From contig CANMMM010000017.1 of the NCBI GenBank assembly GCA_947498935.1, forward strand, positions 1 to 64,000: a stretch of 64,000 nt of DNA, read 5' to 3'. The translations under genes and the position numbers were made by a program. The notes under the pieces were generated by a model. It was not told the DNA's origin. It did no database searches and was given only the letters and a program-made list of their open reading frames with translations. Within the stretch, counting starts at the first letter, position 1. Each line of letters opens with the position of its first letter. Source of the stretch: an uncultured Aquimarina sp. (lineage in GTDB: Bacteria > Bacteroidota > Bacteroidia > Flavobacteriales > Flavobacteriaceae). Of the stretch, positions 7,294-19,736 are shown piece after piece.

Positions 7294-9759
7294 TTAGAAT
7301 TTAAAATTATAGGTAATAGAAGGAACAATGCCAAAAATAGAGGTGCGTACTGCCTCGTTAACACGTGTTTCTGTATTTTGACTAAAGCTAATAGAGGCTG
7401 CATTTCTACGATTGTATAGGTTGTAGATGCTGAATACCCATTCGCCTTTCCATTTTTTATTGGCATTACTTCGCGGGGTAAGTGTTGCAGCAATATCTAA
7501 ACGATGGAAAGCAGGTAATCGCTCTGTATTACGTCCGTTATCAAAGATAGGAACTACGAGTCCTTGATACTCGAATTGTCCTGTAGGGTAATTGGTCGGC
7601 TGCCCTGTTTGGAATAATAGATTGGAGCTGAATTTCCATTTTTCATTCAATTCATAGCTTCCATTAATAGAAATGTCGTGTGTTTTGTCATAAGGAGTAT
7701 TGTACCATTTTCCGCCATTAATTCCTGTTTCTATAGGGGTTCTTCCTGGGGTACGCTGCTCTGATTTAGACAGTGTGTATGCCAGCCACCCTTTGAGCTT
7801 TCCTTCGTTTTTACGAAATAAAACTTCTAATCCATAGGCACGTGCTTCGCCATTAAGGATGTCTTGTTCAATGGCATTATTAGCGATCAGATTGGCTCCA
7901 TCTATATAATCGATTCTATTTTGAATTTTTTTATAAAACACTTCGGTTTCTAGAGTATACTTATTGTCTTTTAGTGTTCTAAAATACCCAAGGGCGACTT
8001 GATCTAGAATCTGAGGTTTGATAAATTTTCCACTAGGCGTCCATACATCTAGAGGAGTAGGGGAATTGGTATTGGATAATAGGTGTAGGTTTTGTGTCAT
8101 CCTATTATAGCTGGCTTTTACTGACGAGTTGTCATTAAAGGCATAGGCTACTGCGAGTCTAGGTTCTAGATTAAAGAAATTTTTAATGGTTTCACTGCGA
8201 TCAAAACGCAATGTGTCGATGGCTTCGGCTGCTTCGTAGATTTCTAATGCTGGATTAAAGAGTACAGGGGTATCGTTTTGGTATGCTAATAGTTCGTCTT
8301 GTCCGAGTCGTGTAAAATTGCTAGCGCGTACTCCGTACTGCAGGGTAAGACGATCAGAGATCTTATGTTCTGCATCTATATAAATACCTAGTTCATTTGC
8401 GTATTTATTGGTTAGCTTTTCGCGACTAATATTTGATTCGTCTTTATTGGGCTTGATTTCACCTGGGTTGAAACGAAAATAGATATTATTTACACCATAA
8501 TTGAGTTGAAAGTTATCACTTAAATAGTGTTTGAGATCGTATTTTACATTAAAATTACGAATACCCGAATCCCATTCGAATCCTACGAAATCTAATTCTA
8601 ATCCATAGAAATAATCGGAGTAGATAAGGGATAGGTTGGAGAATAGTTTGTCTGAAAATAGGTGGTTCCATCTACCATTTACGACGGTGTTTCCATAGAT
8701 GTTTTTAAAGGAGTCGCTAATCGAAAATACGTCTCTCCCAAAATACCCAGAGATATAAATACTGTTTTGATCATCAATTTTATGACTTAGTTTGGCGTTT
8801 AGGTCATAGAAATAGGCGATGTTGTTATTCTCGCTATCAATGAGGGGTAGGAATAGGTGTGCGTATGAACTACGCCCACCTACGAGGAAGGAGGTTTGAT
8901 CTTTGATGATAGGCCCTTCTAGTAAGAGTCTGCTGGCTACGAGTCCAATACCTCCACTCATATGGAATTGTTTGCTATTTCCTTCTTTTTGATAAATATC
9001 GAGTACGGATGATACTCTGCCTCCGTAACGTGCTGGGATACCTCCTTTGTATAGTTTTAAGTTTTTAATGGCATCTGGATTAAATACGGAGAAGAAACCG
9101 AATAGGTGAGAGGAGTTAAAGATGGTGGCTTCGTCTAATAGGATTAGGTTCTGATCTGCGGCACCACCACGGACATTGAATCCTGATGCGCCTTCGCCAC
9201 CACTGGTGACTCCTGGTAATAGGATAATAGACTTGATCACATCTGCTTCTCCGAGTACTACTGGGATTTCTTTGATACTTCCTGCAGAGAGTTTATTGAT
9301 ACTCATCTGTGGATTCTTGATATTTACTTTTTCTACATTTTCTGTAATTATAATTTCATCCAGCATCTCGGAGGCTTCTTCGAGTTGGAAGTCTAATTTG
9401 ATATCCTGAGAAAGTGTAATGTCTTTAGTAATGTCTTTGAAGCCGAGGTAGCTAATGAGTATTTTGTAGTTTCCCTGAGGGAGGGTAATGGAGTAGAAAC
9501 CGTATTCATTGGTTACGGTGCCTTTGCCTACTTCTGGAAATAATACGTTGACTCCAATAAGGGTTTCGTTACTAGAGGCTTCTGATACGACACCACTGAT
9601 TGTGAATTTTTCTTGGCTGTACATGCTCACATGTACAAGTAGTACCATCACTAAAAGAAGGATACTACGAATGTTGGTTTTTTTCAAGAGATTGATTTTA
9701 GTGAATGGATTCGTTATGATAGATGTATGCGTCGATATGGTAAGAGGTGCTACAATCAT
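7294..9759 (-). CDS. TonB-dependent outer-membrane receptor with carboxypeptidase-like N-terminal domain
   Basis: This 821-residue protein is an outer-membrane transporter driven by TonB. After a long N-terminus and a signal segment (about 31-49, ending near YSQEKF) comes a carboxypeptidase-regulatory-like domain (about 52-135; GVVSEASSNETLIGVNV, then TNEYGFYSI). The plug follows (about 150-260; FNVRGGAADQNLILLDEA), then a 22-strand barrel ending in ITYNFKF with a terminal Phe. It heads an operon with the DUF4249 lipoprotein gene, 5 bp apart. The signal segment is preceded by about 30 residues, so translation could begin at a later codon. The damaged ECF sigma gene upstream may once have controlled it, but that is speculation. 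Confidence 0.92.
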   Translation of the reverse strand: MIVAPLTISTHTSIITNPFTKINLLKKTNIRSILLLVMVLLVHVSMYSQEKFTISGVVSEASSNETLIGVNVLFPEVGKGTVTNEYGFYSITLPQGNYKILISYLGFKDITKDITLSQDIKLDFQLEEASEMLDEIIITENVEKVNIKNPQMSINKLSAGSIKEIPVVLGEADVIKSIILLPGVTSGGEGASGFNVRGGAADQNLILLDEATIFNSSHLFGFFSVFNPDAIKNLKLYKGGIPARYGGRVSSVLDIYQKEGNSKQFHMSGGIGLVASRLLLEGPIIKDQTSFLVGGRSSYAHLFLPLIDSENNNIAYFYDLNAKLSHKIDDQNSIYISGYFGRDVFSISDSFKNIYGNTVVNGRWNHLFSDKLFSNLSLIYSDYFYGLELDFVGFEWDSGIRNFNVKYDLKHYLSDNFQLNYGVNNIYFRFNPGEIKPNKDESNISREKLTNKYANELGIYIDAEHKISDRLTLQYGVRASNFTRLGQDELLAYQNDTPVLFNPALEIYEAAEAIDTLRFDRSETIKNFFNLEPRLAVAYAFNDNSSVKASYNRMTQNLHLLSNTNSPTPLDVWTPSGKFIKPQILDQVALGYFRTLKDNKYTLETEVFYKKIQNRIDYIDGANLIANNAIEQDILNGEARAYGLEVLFRKNEGKLKGWLAYTLSKSEQRTPGRTPIETGINGGKWYNTPYDKTHDISINGSYELNEKWKFSSNLLFQTGQPTNYPTGQFEYQGLVVPIFDNGRNTERLPAFHRLDIAATLTPRSNANKKWKGEWVFSIYNLYNRRNAASISFSQNTETRVNEAVRTSIFGIVPSITYNFKF

Positions 9760-9938
9760 GGTTTGATTATTTTAGAGGTGGTGTCTGATTTATAATCGTA
9801 TTACCAATGTAGTCATAAAATGTTGATTGTAGTGTGTTTTTTTGTAGTTGCATTTGTAAAGTTTTTTGATGAATGATTTTGTCTATGGTTTTGATTTTTT
9901 TTATTGTTTAATGGTTGTTTTTGAGGTATACGTATGTT

Positions 9939-10030
9939 GCGTTAGGGATAGTAGTGGAAATCCCGCAGTACCGACCCTTAGGGCGGTATGAGGAATTGTA
10001 GCGGATAGCCCGACCCCTTGTGGGTAACGC
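9939..10030 (+). repeat. GCGTTAGGG dispersed element, copy D
   Basis: This is the longest of six copies (92 bp). It starts GCGTTAGGGATAG and ends GTAACGC. Its central hairpin is TACCG...CGGTA around ACCCTTAGGG, whereas other copies use GCTC/GAGC or GCAC/GTGC at this place. It fills the spacer upstream of the TonB receptor gene; the rest of that spacer (9760-9938) is T-rich with no clear site. Confidence 0.87.
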
Positions 10031-10041
10031 CCAAATCCTAC

Positions 10042-10191
10042 TTATAATAACCACTCTAATTCTATGGGTGTCCACGGGTTTGTTTTGGTATGAGCTGTTT
10101 TTGTAGTAAGTGTACAGGTGTTTTGATTGATGTATACCTGTTCGTTTTCTACGAATACATGCATGCTTTGTAAGTGTTTTTCTTTTTTCAT
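10042..10191 (-). CDS. possible small protein of unknown function
   Basis: An open frame of 49 codons starts at ATG 10191 (MKKEKHLQSMHVF) and ends 11 bp from repeat copy D; in-frame upstream codons extend it to 10242. It contains HVFVENEQVYIN and ends in ELEWLL. There is no signal peptide, domain or good comparison. It lies at the end of the decayed sigma-factor locus and may be a remnant or chance. Confidence 0.25.
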   Translation of the reverse strand: MKKEKHLQSMHVFVENEQVYINQNTCTLTTKTAHTKTNPWTPIELEWLL

Positions 10192-10238
10192 ATTCATGTT
10201 TTTACAATTTCTTGAACTCGCTACATGAAATGTGTCTA

Positions 10239-10553
10239 TCATCGTTCTAGATCGGTGTTCGTTCTATGGTGATCACTTGTGTCACTTGGTATCTTTTTCT
10301 TGTAGCGGTTTTTCCCGAGATTAAATACACCAACTTTTATACCAATTCCAGCGGAGAATCCATTGATATTTTTGACTCCTTGTGGGCGAATATCAATTTT
10401 GCTTGAAAATCTGTACTTTATGCCTGTTTCTAATTGTACGTATCTAGAAATATTAACTAATATACTGACACCGGGTTCTGCTATCCAGAAGCTGTCTATG
10501 TCTTCGTTAGTTAATTTCGGGTTTAGGGATAGTGATGGGTGTCGGGTCTTCAC
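10239..10553 (-). pseudogene. C-terminal remnant of an outer-membrane barrel protein
   Basis: The frame from about 10520 to 10239 reads like the last strands of a Bacteroidetes outer-membrane barrel: EPGVSILVNISRYVQLETG, then IKYRFSSKID and NGFSAGIGIKVGVF, followed by a short basic tail. It has no signal peptide; its nominal GTG start lies inside the sigma-factor gene in another frame. Barrel proteins of this type are commonly encoded downstream of ECF sigma factors in this phylum. The picture is of a deletion that removed the sigma C-terminus and the front of this gene together. Confidence 0.6.
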
Positions 10554-10872
10554 TTACCTGATAACTGTATGTGTCGAGGGCGAGGCTATTGTTTTTTTTT
10601 CGTTTTACATGATTGATACTTTTGTTAATGACAATTCTTTTTAGCCACGAGCCAAAGGTGCTTTCATACCGAAAGGTGGCTAGGTTTTTAAAGGCAGTGA
10701 TAAAACTGTCTTGTATGATGTCTTCTGCATCTTCTTTGATTCCTACAATCCGCATGCTACTATTGTACATGGCATCTACATAGAGTTGGTATAACTGGTA
10801 CTGTGCATTGTGATTGCCAGCTTTACTTTCTTCTATGAGTTCTTGGTGTGTATGAAGGATATTGGTTTCCAA
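10507..10872 (-). pseudogene. truncated ECF sigma factor (region 2 only)
   Basis: The 121-codon frame encodes a clear sigma-70 region 2: NAQYQLYQLYVDAMYNSSMR, then KEDAEDIIQDSFITAF (core-binding and -10 recognition) and STFGSWLKRIVINKSINHVKR. Normal ECF factors have about 165-190 residues, with region 4 in the last 60. Here the reading stops about 26 residues after region 2 in a Pro-rich tail, so the -35-binding helix-turn-helix is missing. The start codon appears to be TTG at 10872. It overlaps the remnant barrel gene by 47 bp in another frame. The protein could not act as a normal sigma factor; it may still be made. Confidence 0.72.
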
Positions 10873-11004
10873 TACAGTGTGTTTATAGTTTTGCTAATTT
10901 TATAGTTAGTTATAGAGGTGGTCCTAATTTTTTATATCACTTCATAGTATTGACAAATGAAAATGAAAAGGGTTGCATGGTTGTGATTTTTTTTGCAAAA
11001 AAAA

Positions 11005-11035
11005 ATCGCCTGTAGCTTTTTTAGCTGCAGGCGAT
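11005..11035 (-). terminator. icd terminator
   Basis: The stem TCGCCTGTAGC / GCTGCAGGCGA with a short T-rich loop lies 27 bp beyond the stop codon of the isocitrate dehydrogenase gene. On the minus strand it is followed by a run of nine T residues. It is a strong intrinsic terminator. Confidence 0.88.
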
Positions 11036-11061
11036 GAAGTTGTATAGAATAGGAGTGTATG

Positions 11062-14185
<3,124 letters not shown>

Positions 14186-14189
14186 AAAA

Positions 14190-14217
14190 AAAGGATCGCA
14201 ATATATTGCAATCCTTT
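14190..14217 (-). terminator. rplS terminator
   Basis: A stem of AAAGGATTGCAATA pairing with TATTGCGATCCTTT (one mismatch) is followed on the minus strand by T8. It is 25 bp beyond the rplS stop. Confidence 0.88.
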
Positions 14218-14241
14218 AGTATAGTGTGAAGTAAGCTACTA

Positions 14242-14592
14242 TTAATTTCTTTTTTCTTTAATACGAGCTTTCTTACCAGTAAGTTCTCTAAAGTAGAAGA
14301 TACGTGCTCTACGTACTTTACCTCTTTTGTTTACTTCTATTTTCTGTAATGCAGGTAAATTAATTGGGAAAATACGTTCTACACCAACTGTACCAGACAT
14401 TTTTCTAATCGTAAATGTTTCACTTGATCCGTTTCCTCTTCTCTGGATTACTACTCCTTTAAAGAACTGTGTACGTGTTTTGTTTCCTTCTTTAATTTCG
14501 TAATACACTGTAATAGTATCACCTGCATTGAATTCTGGGAATTCTTTTTTTGCTACAAATTCGTTTTGTACAAATTTTACTAAATCTTCCAT
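14242..14592 (-). CDS. rplS: 50S ribosomal protein L19
   Basis: L19 sits at the interface of the ribosomal subunits. The 116-residue protein shows the family's GDTITVYYEIKEGNKTRTQ, FKGVVIQRRGNGSSETFTIR and the basic KVRRARIFYFRELTGKKARI tail. Length is usual for the family. In many bacteria rplS follows trmD directly; here a 3.5-kb secreted-protein gene and an inverted-repeat element separate the two, though all three are on the minus strand. Confidence 0.97.
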   Translation of the reverse strand: MEDLVKFVQNEFVAKKEFPEFNAGDTITVYYEIKEGNKTRTQFFKGVVIQRRGNGSSETFTIRKMSGTVGVERIFPINLPALQKIEVNKRGKVRRARIFYFRELTGKKARIKEKRN

Positions 14593-14698
14593 TTTTGAAA
14601 TAGTTTCTATGTTTTTCTAAAATAACATACACGATTTTCGCCAGAGGTTATTTAAAAATTAAGTGCAAAAGTAATGATTTTTTTTAAATGTAGATAGC

Positions 14699-14845
14699 GG
14701 AGTGATTTAAACTTTTTCAATTTGTGATAAAATGATCTTTTGTACTCGATTTTTTGTATTTCTTAGTGCTGCTATGCAACGAAAAAATCATTGTATTTGA
14801 TCACGAATTTTTTTCGCTGAAATCAAAAAATGTGTACACCACTTC
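14699..14845 (-). repeat. GAAGTG-type terminal-inverted-repeat element, near-complete copy
   Basis: The ends are GAGTGATTTAAACTTTTTC on the left and GTGTACACCACTTC on the right, imperfect inverted repeats of each other. Inside, read on the minus strand, TTTCAGCG near one end and TTTTTTCGTTGCATAGCAGC in the middle match the copies at 43734 and 54359. It is about 147 bp, non-coding, and lies between the secreted protease gene and rplS. Confidence 0.75.
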
Positions 14846-14863
14846 GATGCGTTCTTTGTTATG

Positions 14864-17800
14864 TTATCGTATCAAACTAAAATGCCCTGTTTCTGGTTTT
14901 TTATTTATGTAATAGATAGTATACCAATATTCTGCTGATGGCATGGGGGTACCATTAAATGTACCATTCCATTTATTGTTTGTAGGGGTTAATTGTTTTA
15001 ATAGTTTACCATGTCGATTAAATATTTCAATACGTTTGTAGGATATGGTTTCATTATTAATGCTCCAATAATCATGATATCCGTCATTATTAGGGGTGAA
15101 ATAGGTTGGAATGGCTTTTGGAGGAGTACATATTTCTAAGGATACAGCGTATTGTTGTTCTGTTGTTATTCCGCAGTTAGGGATAAATATTTGTAAAGTA
15201 TATATCCCTGCTAGTGCTTCTGTAAACTGATCGATAAAAAACTCTGGGGTAACGGCGTTGAAATTATTAGGCCCTTTCCAGTGGTAAGTTGCGTCTGGGT
15301 ATAGAGGTATATTGATACTAAAACTTTCTCCAGAACATATAGTAACACTTTCTGGTAGGTCTTCTACTAAATTAGGAGGTGATGGTTGTAGGTTCAGGGA
15401 TAGGTTATTGGTGTTTTCTACAGTATTTCCTTTGCAATTACTAGTAGTTACTGTTACTATATAGTTACCTTGTTGGTCGATGGTAATTGCAGGTATTGTT
15501 ATTTCTCTATCGCTTGAGATAAATCCATTAGGTCCTGTCCAATTATAAGTGGCTCCTTCAATCAGCGTAGTGGTTAGTAGAACAGTATCTCCTACACATG
15601 CATTTATATCACTAGTAGTGATTGTAGGAGCTGCGGTATCTGTGGTGATGATTACATTCGTAGTGGCTTCTTTTGTAATAGGTAGTTTATTACAATCAAG
15701 CGCAGTTATACTAGCAGTATATATTCCTTGTTCTCCAATTGTAGTATTAGGAATATTTATCTCTCTTTCATTAGAAGAGAAACCGTTAGGCCCTGTCCAG
15801 CTATAAGTACCTCCATCTATATGCTCTATGGCTAATGTAAGGGTTTCGGATTCACAGATAGAAACTTCTGTAGGAATTGTGATGTCAAAGTTTACACTAT
15901 CGACTGTTACTTTAATTTCTTTGGTGATCAAGCAACCAAAAAAAGAAATTTCTAGGCTATATATTCCTTCGTCTGCTGTAGTTATTTCTTTTATGGTATG
16001 TGAAGCTTGTGTAGCTATTTCTATATTATTAGGATTCAACCAGCTGTATGTGACTCTAGAGTCTTTATCTAATATGTCTGGGAAGTTATTAGTTACTTCT
16101 AGTGTTAATGATTCTCCATCACATGCGGATGCTGTGGTTTCGGTATCGAATTCAATGTCTTGAAAATCATCTACTGTAAATAGAAATAATTGTGAACCAG
16201 CTAATCCATCTCCATACTTAATATTTCTAAAGTCTATTTTCTGTTCTGTGCAATCTTCATTAATATATATAGTATGGGTTTTTCCTGGTGCTGAATAATG
16301 TCTATCTGTTCGCCCTCCTTGTCTATGTGTTTCTGTTTCTAAGATAGATGCCCATTCTCGTTCGCTTATAAAGGCTCCATTGCTAATCGTGATTATCGGT
16401 TCTTCTCCGTAATCTTCGTGTTCGATTACTAATTTTCCAGAGATGAGGTTTGCATCGTCTTTTGATTTAATTCCTCCAAATATTCCTTTTTTTTGAACCA
16501 AGTCTTGCCCATGTACTCTGTAATAAGTGCCTTGATAGTTGCTACCTTCGAAAGTAATATCGTATCGATATAATCCAAGTTCGCTGAGGTTGAGTATTTT
16601 TTGTGTGGTAGGGTCTGGCATGTCATTGGGAAGGTCCATATGATTTATATCGTTGGTAGAGGTAGATCTAAAATTATGCGTATCAATGCCTTTGGGTTTT
16701 TTTCCGCAGTTAGGTTGTGTACAATCGTCTTTATTGTCATTAGCAGTAAATGTTCCGTTGTAGTTCAATAAATTAGGGCCTTGATAGGGGCCTAGGTATT
16801 CTCCTTTGCCTTCTTTTAAACTGGTTTTGTTATTTCTTATTTTTACGGACTGGTGCAATGTGTTGTCGTAGTTATAAATTTTCAACTCGCCATCTAAGTT
16901 GTTGGTTTGTATAAACCATCGTTTGGAATTATTACTGTCTGTAGGATCTATCTCATCCCATGACCATTCATTGCCTTTAGGAAGATTTTGGGTTTCTATT
17001 GCATGTATTCGATTGTCTAAAGTGTGTATTCTTGGAGGGTTAGCAGTGTGAAAAGTAAGCATGTGTACTTTTTTTCCAGGCACTACTTTACAATCAAAAA
17101 TATGTTGTTTATTGATCCAATCTGTAGTGGGGGTACGTTCTATTTGTGCTATAATTTCATTGAAAATATCTACTATTAATGTTCTAGAATTGATTAGTGT
17201 ATGATCTGCATTGAGTCGTTGGTAATAGATTTGATTGAATTTTTTAAAAATATTTGGATCTTCGGTATATATTTTTTGCATCGCTGCTTGTCCTGTTCCA
17301 TAACGCTCCCAATGTGCTCCTGTGCCAATATCACTAGAAAAGAAATCGGTGGTTGTTAATTGACTATGGTTTTGGAAATCATAGTCCCAATCAAAACTCA
17401 TGCTTTTGGAATGAGACCAATGAATATTGAATTCATCATTATTAAAAAATGTAGGATAGCGTTCTATGAAGATATCCATAGCAATGATAGCTACAGCTTC
17501 AGCCATGCCTTCTTCAAATCCACTTAGTGTACTATCAAAGTGCCAATTTTTATTGCTACTAAGAATTACATTATCTCGGTATGCATGTACAAGTTCGTGT
17601 GTCATCAATCGAGGACTTTTTAAGTCTCCTTCTTTTTCTTGGAATGTGGAATGGATTTGATTGGGGCCGTTAAAAAAAACATTAGTGCTTATTGCATTTC
17701 CATCATTAATGATTGTAACTTCATGATTTCTAGAAGGTGGTCCATAGATTTCTTTGATTATTGGGTTCATTAGGTTATAAAACGCCATCATTTTTTGTTG

Positions 17801-18346
17801 CTGTTCGGTAGTAAATGGACCTAAGCCATTAACTCCATAATTTGTTTCTATATTAATGGTGAGTTGGTTGGTGGGGATTCCTAAGTTTTCCCATTTGAAT
17901 TCTAGTGGAGGGGAGACCCATGCAGGAATAGTATCATCAGCGTCATAGAGTGAAAAATAAAAAGTGTCTCCTATAGAAAAAGTATTTCCTTGTTCTGATG
18001 CGCTGATTTTTAAATCTTCATAACTATGCCCTCCAGTGTGTTTGGCAGTATTATTAAGAAGGCTTCCTCTGTTGATATCGTTACGCCCAGGCTCTGTGCC
18101 TATGCTATATCTGTAAAATGATCCATCATCCCATTTAACGATTGTATTGTGTATGCTTTGAGTGTATGCTCTAGGGTTTGTGCCTGCTGTTTTAAAGTTT
18201 TTAGTGGTGACTTGATGCTGTTGTCGAGTTTGCTTTTCTTTTTTTAAAGCAAGAGTGGGAGAACTACAGCTGACATCTTTTTTTGTTTGTCCATGGATAG
18301 CAATACTTGTTATGATAAACAAGATGCTTATTGTATAGATTTTCAT
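14864..18346 (-). CDS. large T9SS-secreted probable zinc metalloprotease with Ig-like repeats
   Basis: The 1160-residue protein has a signal peptide (1-19). A metallopeptidase-like domain contains H250-E-L-V-H254, and EEGMAEA (278-284) could supply a third, Glu, zinc ligand as in gluzincins. A module of unknown kind follows (about 430-730). Four Ig/PKD-like repeats of about 85 residues come next (about 760-1085), each opening with a cysteine and a GESL- or GDTV-like string; three contain a W/GPN motif and the first has a W-x-N variant. The C-terminus (about 1090-1160) begins IPTYFTPNNDGYHDYW and is a gliding-motility-type (type B) T9SS sorting domain. The protein is expected to be exported and surface-attached or released. 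The substrate is unknown. It interrupts the usual trmD-rplS neighbourhood. Confidence 0.88.
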   Translation of the reverse strand: MKIYTISILFIITSIAIHGQTKKDVSCSSPTLALKKEKQTRQQHQVTTKNFKTAGTNPRAYTQSIHNTIVKWDDGSFYRYSIGTEPGRNDINRGSLLNNTAKHTGGHSYEDLKISASEQGNTFSIGDTFYFSLYDADDTIPAWVSPPLEFKWENLGIPTNQLTINIETNYGVNGLGPFTTEQQQKMMAFYNLMNPIIKEIYGPPSRNHEVTIINDGNAISTNVFFNGPNQIHSTFQEKEGDLKSPRLMTHELVHAYRDNVILSSNKNWHFDSTLSGFEEGMAEAVAIIAMDIFIERYPTFFNNDEFNIHWSHSKSMSFDWDYDFQNHSQLTTTDFFSSDIGTGAHWERYGTGQAAMQKIYTEDPNIFKKFNQIYYQRLNADHTLINSRTLIVDIFNEIIAQIERTPTTDWINKQHIFDCKVVPGKKVHMLTFHTANPPRIHTLDNRIHAIETQNLPKGNEWSWDEIDPTDSNNSKRWFIQTNNLDGELKIYNYDNTLHQSVKIRNNKTSLKEGKGEYLGPYQGPNLLNYNGTFTANDNKDDCTQPNCGKKPKGIDTHNFRSTSTNDINHMDLPNDMPDPTTQKILNLSELGLYRYDITFEGSNYQGTYYRVHGQDLVQKKGIFGGIKSKDDANLISGKLVIEHEDYGEEPIITISNGAFISEREWASILETETHRQGGRTDRHYSAPGKTHTIYINEDCTEQKIDFRNIKYGDGLAGSQLFLFTVDDFQDIEFDTETTASACDGESLTLEVTNNFPDILDKDSRVTYSWLNPNNIEIATQASHTIKEITTADEGIYSLEISFFGCLITKEIKVTVDSVNFDITIPTEVSICESETLTLAIEHIDGGTYSWTGPNGFSSNEREINIPNTTIGEQGIYTASITALDCNKLPITKEATTNVIITTDTAAPTITTSDINACVGDTVLLTTTLIEGATYNWTGPNGFISSDREITIPAITIDQQGNYIVTVTTSNCKGNTVENTNNLSLNLQPSPPNLVEDLPESVTICSGESFSINIPLYPDATYHWKGPNNFNAVTPEFFIDQFTEALAGIYTLQIFIPNCGITTEQQYAVSLEICTPPKAIPTYFTPNNDGYHDYWSINNETISYKRIEIFNRHGKLLKQLTPTNNKWNGTFNGTPMPSAEYWYTIYYINKKPETGHFSLIR

Positions 18347-19004
18347 GTTGGTTTTTAAGCGGTTTAGTTAGTTGGTGTGTGTATCTTTCTTAGACGTAAT
18401 GTTTAGATACTAATAAGGGTTTCTATTATATGATTTAGGTTTTTATGAAATAGTTTTTAGAACGTCTGAGATATTTTTTTGTTTTATTGATACGGTAAAG
18501 ACTTAGTTAGATTGCTTTTTAAACGCAATTTTTAACTTTTTTTTAGTAGGTTTTTTAATAAAAAATATAGGAAAGAAGGTTGGGGGATAGTAATTAATGG
18601 ATGTGTTTAATTTTCTTGCTTATGGGGCTTTCGAGTCGGGAAATATTTTATGGAGTGCGATTTGTATTCCTTATAGTGTACGTAATAACCTAAGTTTGAT
18701 TGATGTATTATTGAAAATCAGATTATTGTTTTAATATAGAAGTTTAAAATTAGTCAATAATCAGAGATTTGAATAAGAAATGACTTATTGACTCAGCTCA
18801 CTGTAATAATAATAGATTCAATCATTGTAAATCAGTAAATTAATAATCGAACTCAGGTTAATACAAAATTATATGGAGGAAGTATACTCGTTTTCTTGAT
18901 GTTATTTTTTGTAGCAAGACAAACTTTTAAGAAAAGTGGTGTGTTCTATAGTGTTGATTCTTGGTTTTGTGATAGTACCCGAAACCAAGAATCAAGGTGA
19001 TAGT
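18347..19004. other. 650-bp spacer with a long hairpin next to trmD
   Basis: No coding frame is seen. At 18953-18994 a 14-bp perfect inverted repeat, TTGATTCTTGGTTT / AAACCAAGAATCAA, with a 14-base loop lies 11 bp beyond the trmD stop. It is probably the trmD terminator, although the T-run after it is poor. The rest of the stretch is AT-rich leader for the secreted protease gene; I see no further site. Confidence 0.5.
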
Positions 19005-19682
19005 TTATTCATCTAATAAATCAGGTCTTCGGTCTTTCGTTCTTTGGTATGCTTGCTCTTCTCTCCAAGCTTCTATTTTGGGAAAATTACCAGAGGTGAG
19101 TATAGGTGGTACTTCCCATCCTTTATAAGAAGCAGGTCTGGTGTAAATAGGAGGGGCTAATAAATTGTCTTGGAAAGAGTCTGTAAGTGCCGAAGTTTCA
19201 TTGCCAAGTACACCAGGGATGAGCCGAATAACAGCGTCACACAGGATAAGTGCGCCTAATTCCCCGCCAGAGAGTACATAATCTCCAATAGATATTTCTT
19301 TGGTAATAAAATGATCTCTTACTCGTTGATCCACTCCTTTATAATGGCCACAAAGAATAATAATGTTTCCTTTTAGCGAGAGTTGATTTGCTGTACTTTG
19401 GTTTAAGGTATCTCCATCAGGAGTCATGTAAATGATTTCATCATACATGCGTTCTGAACGTAATTTGGAAATACATTTATCAATAGGCTCTATCATCATT
19501 ACCATACCTGCTCCACCTCCAAATTGATAATCATCTACCTGTTTGTAATTATTGGTAGTGTACTCTCTTAGATTGTGAAAATGGACTTCTACAAGTCCTT
19601 TTTCAATGGATCGCTTCATGATAGAAGCTTCAAAAGGGCTTTTAAGTAGTTCTGGTACTACGGTAATAATATCTATTCGCAT
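19005..19682 (-). CDS. trmD: tRNA (guanine-37-N1)-methyltransferase
   Basis: TrmD methylates G37 next to the anticodon of tRNAs reading CNN and prevents +1 frameshifting. Starting at ATG 19682 ([13 protein letters not shown]) the protein has 225 residues. It shows the SPOUT trefoil-knot motifs: [13 protein letters not shown] (about 50-62), [13 protein letters not shown] (about 107-119) and [16 protein letters not shown] (about 128-143). An in-frame ATG seven codons upstream is less likely. It lies downstream of a coiled-coil membrane-protein gene, 54 bp away on the same strand. Confidence 0.96.
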   Translation of the reverse strand: MRIDIITVVPELLKSPFEASIMKRSIEKGLVEVHFHNLREYTTNNYKQVDDYQFGGGAGMVMMIEPIDKCISKLRSERMYDEIIYMTPDGDTLNQSTANQLSLKGNIIILCGHYKGVDQRVRDHFITKEISIGDYVLSGGELGALILCDAVIRLIPGVLGNETSALTDSFQDNLLAPPIYTRPASYKGWEVPPILTSGNFPKIEAWREEQAYQRTKDRRPDLLDE

Positions 19683-19736
19683 ATCATTTGTTAATTGCTG
19701 CAAAGATGCAAAAGAAACTATTGATATACTAATAGG

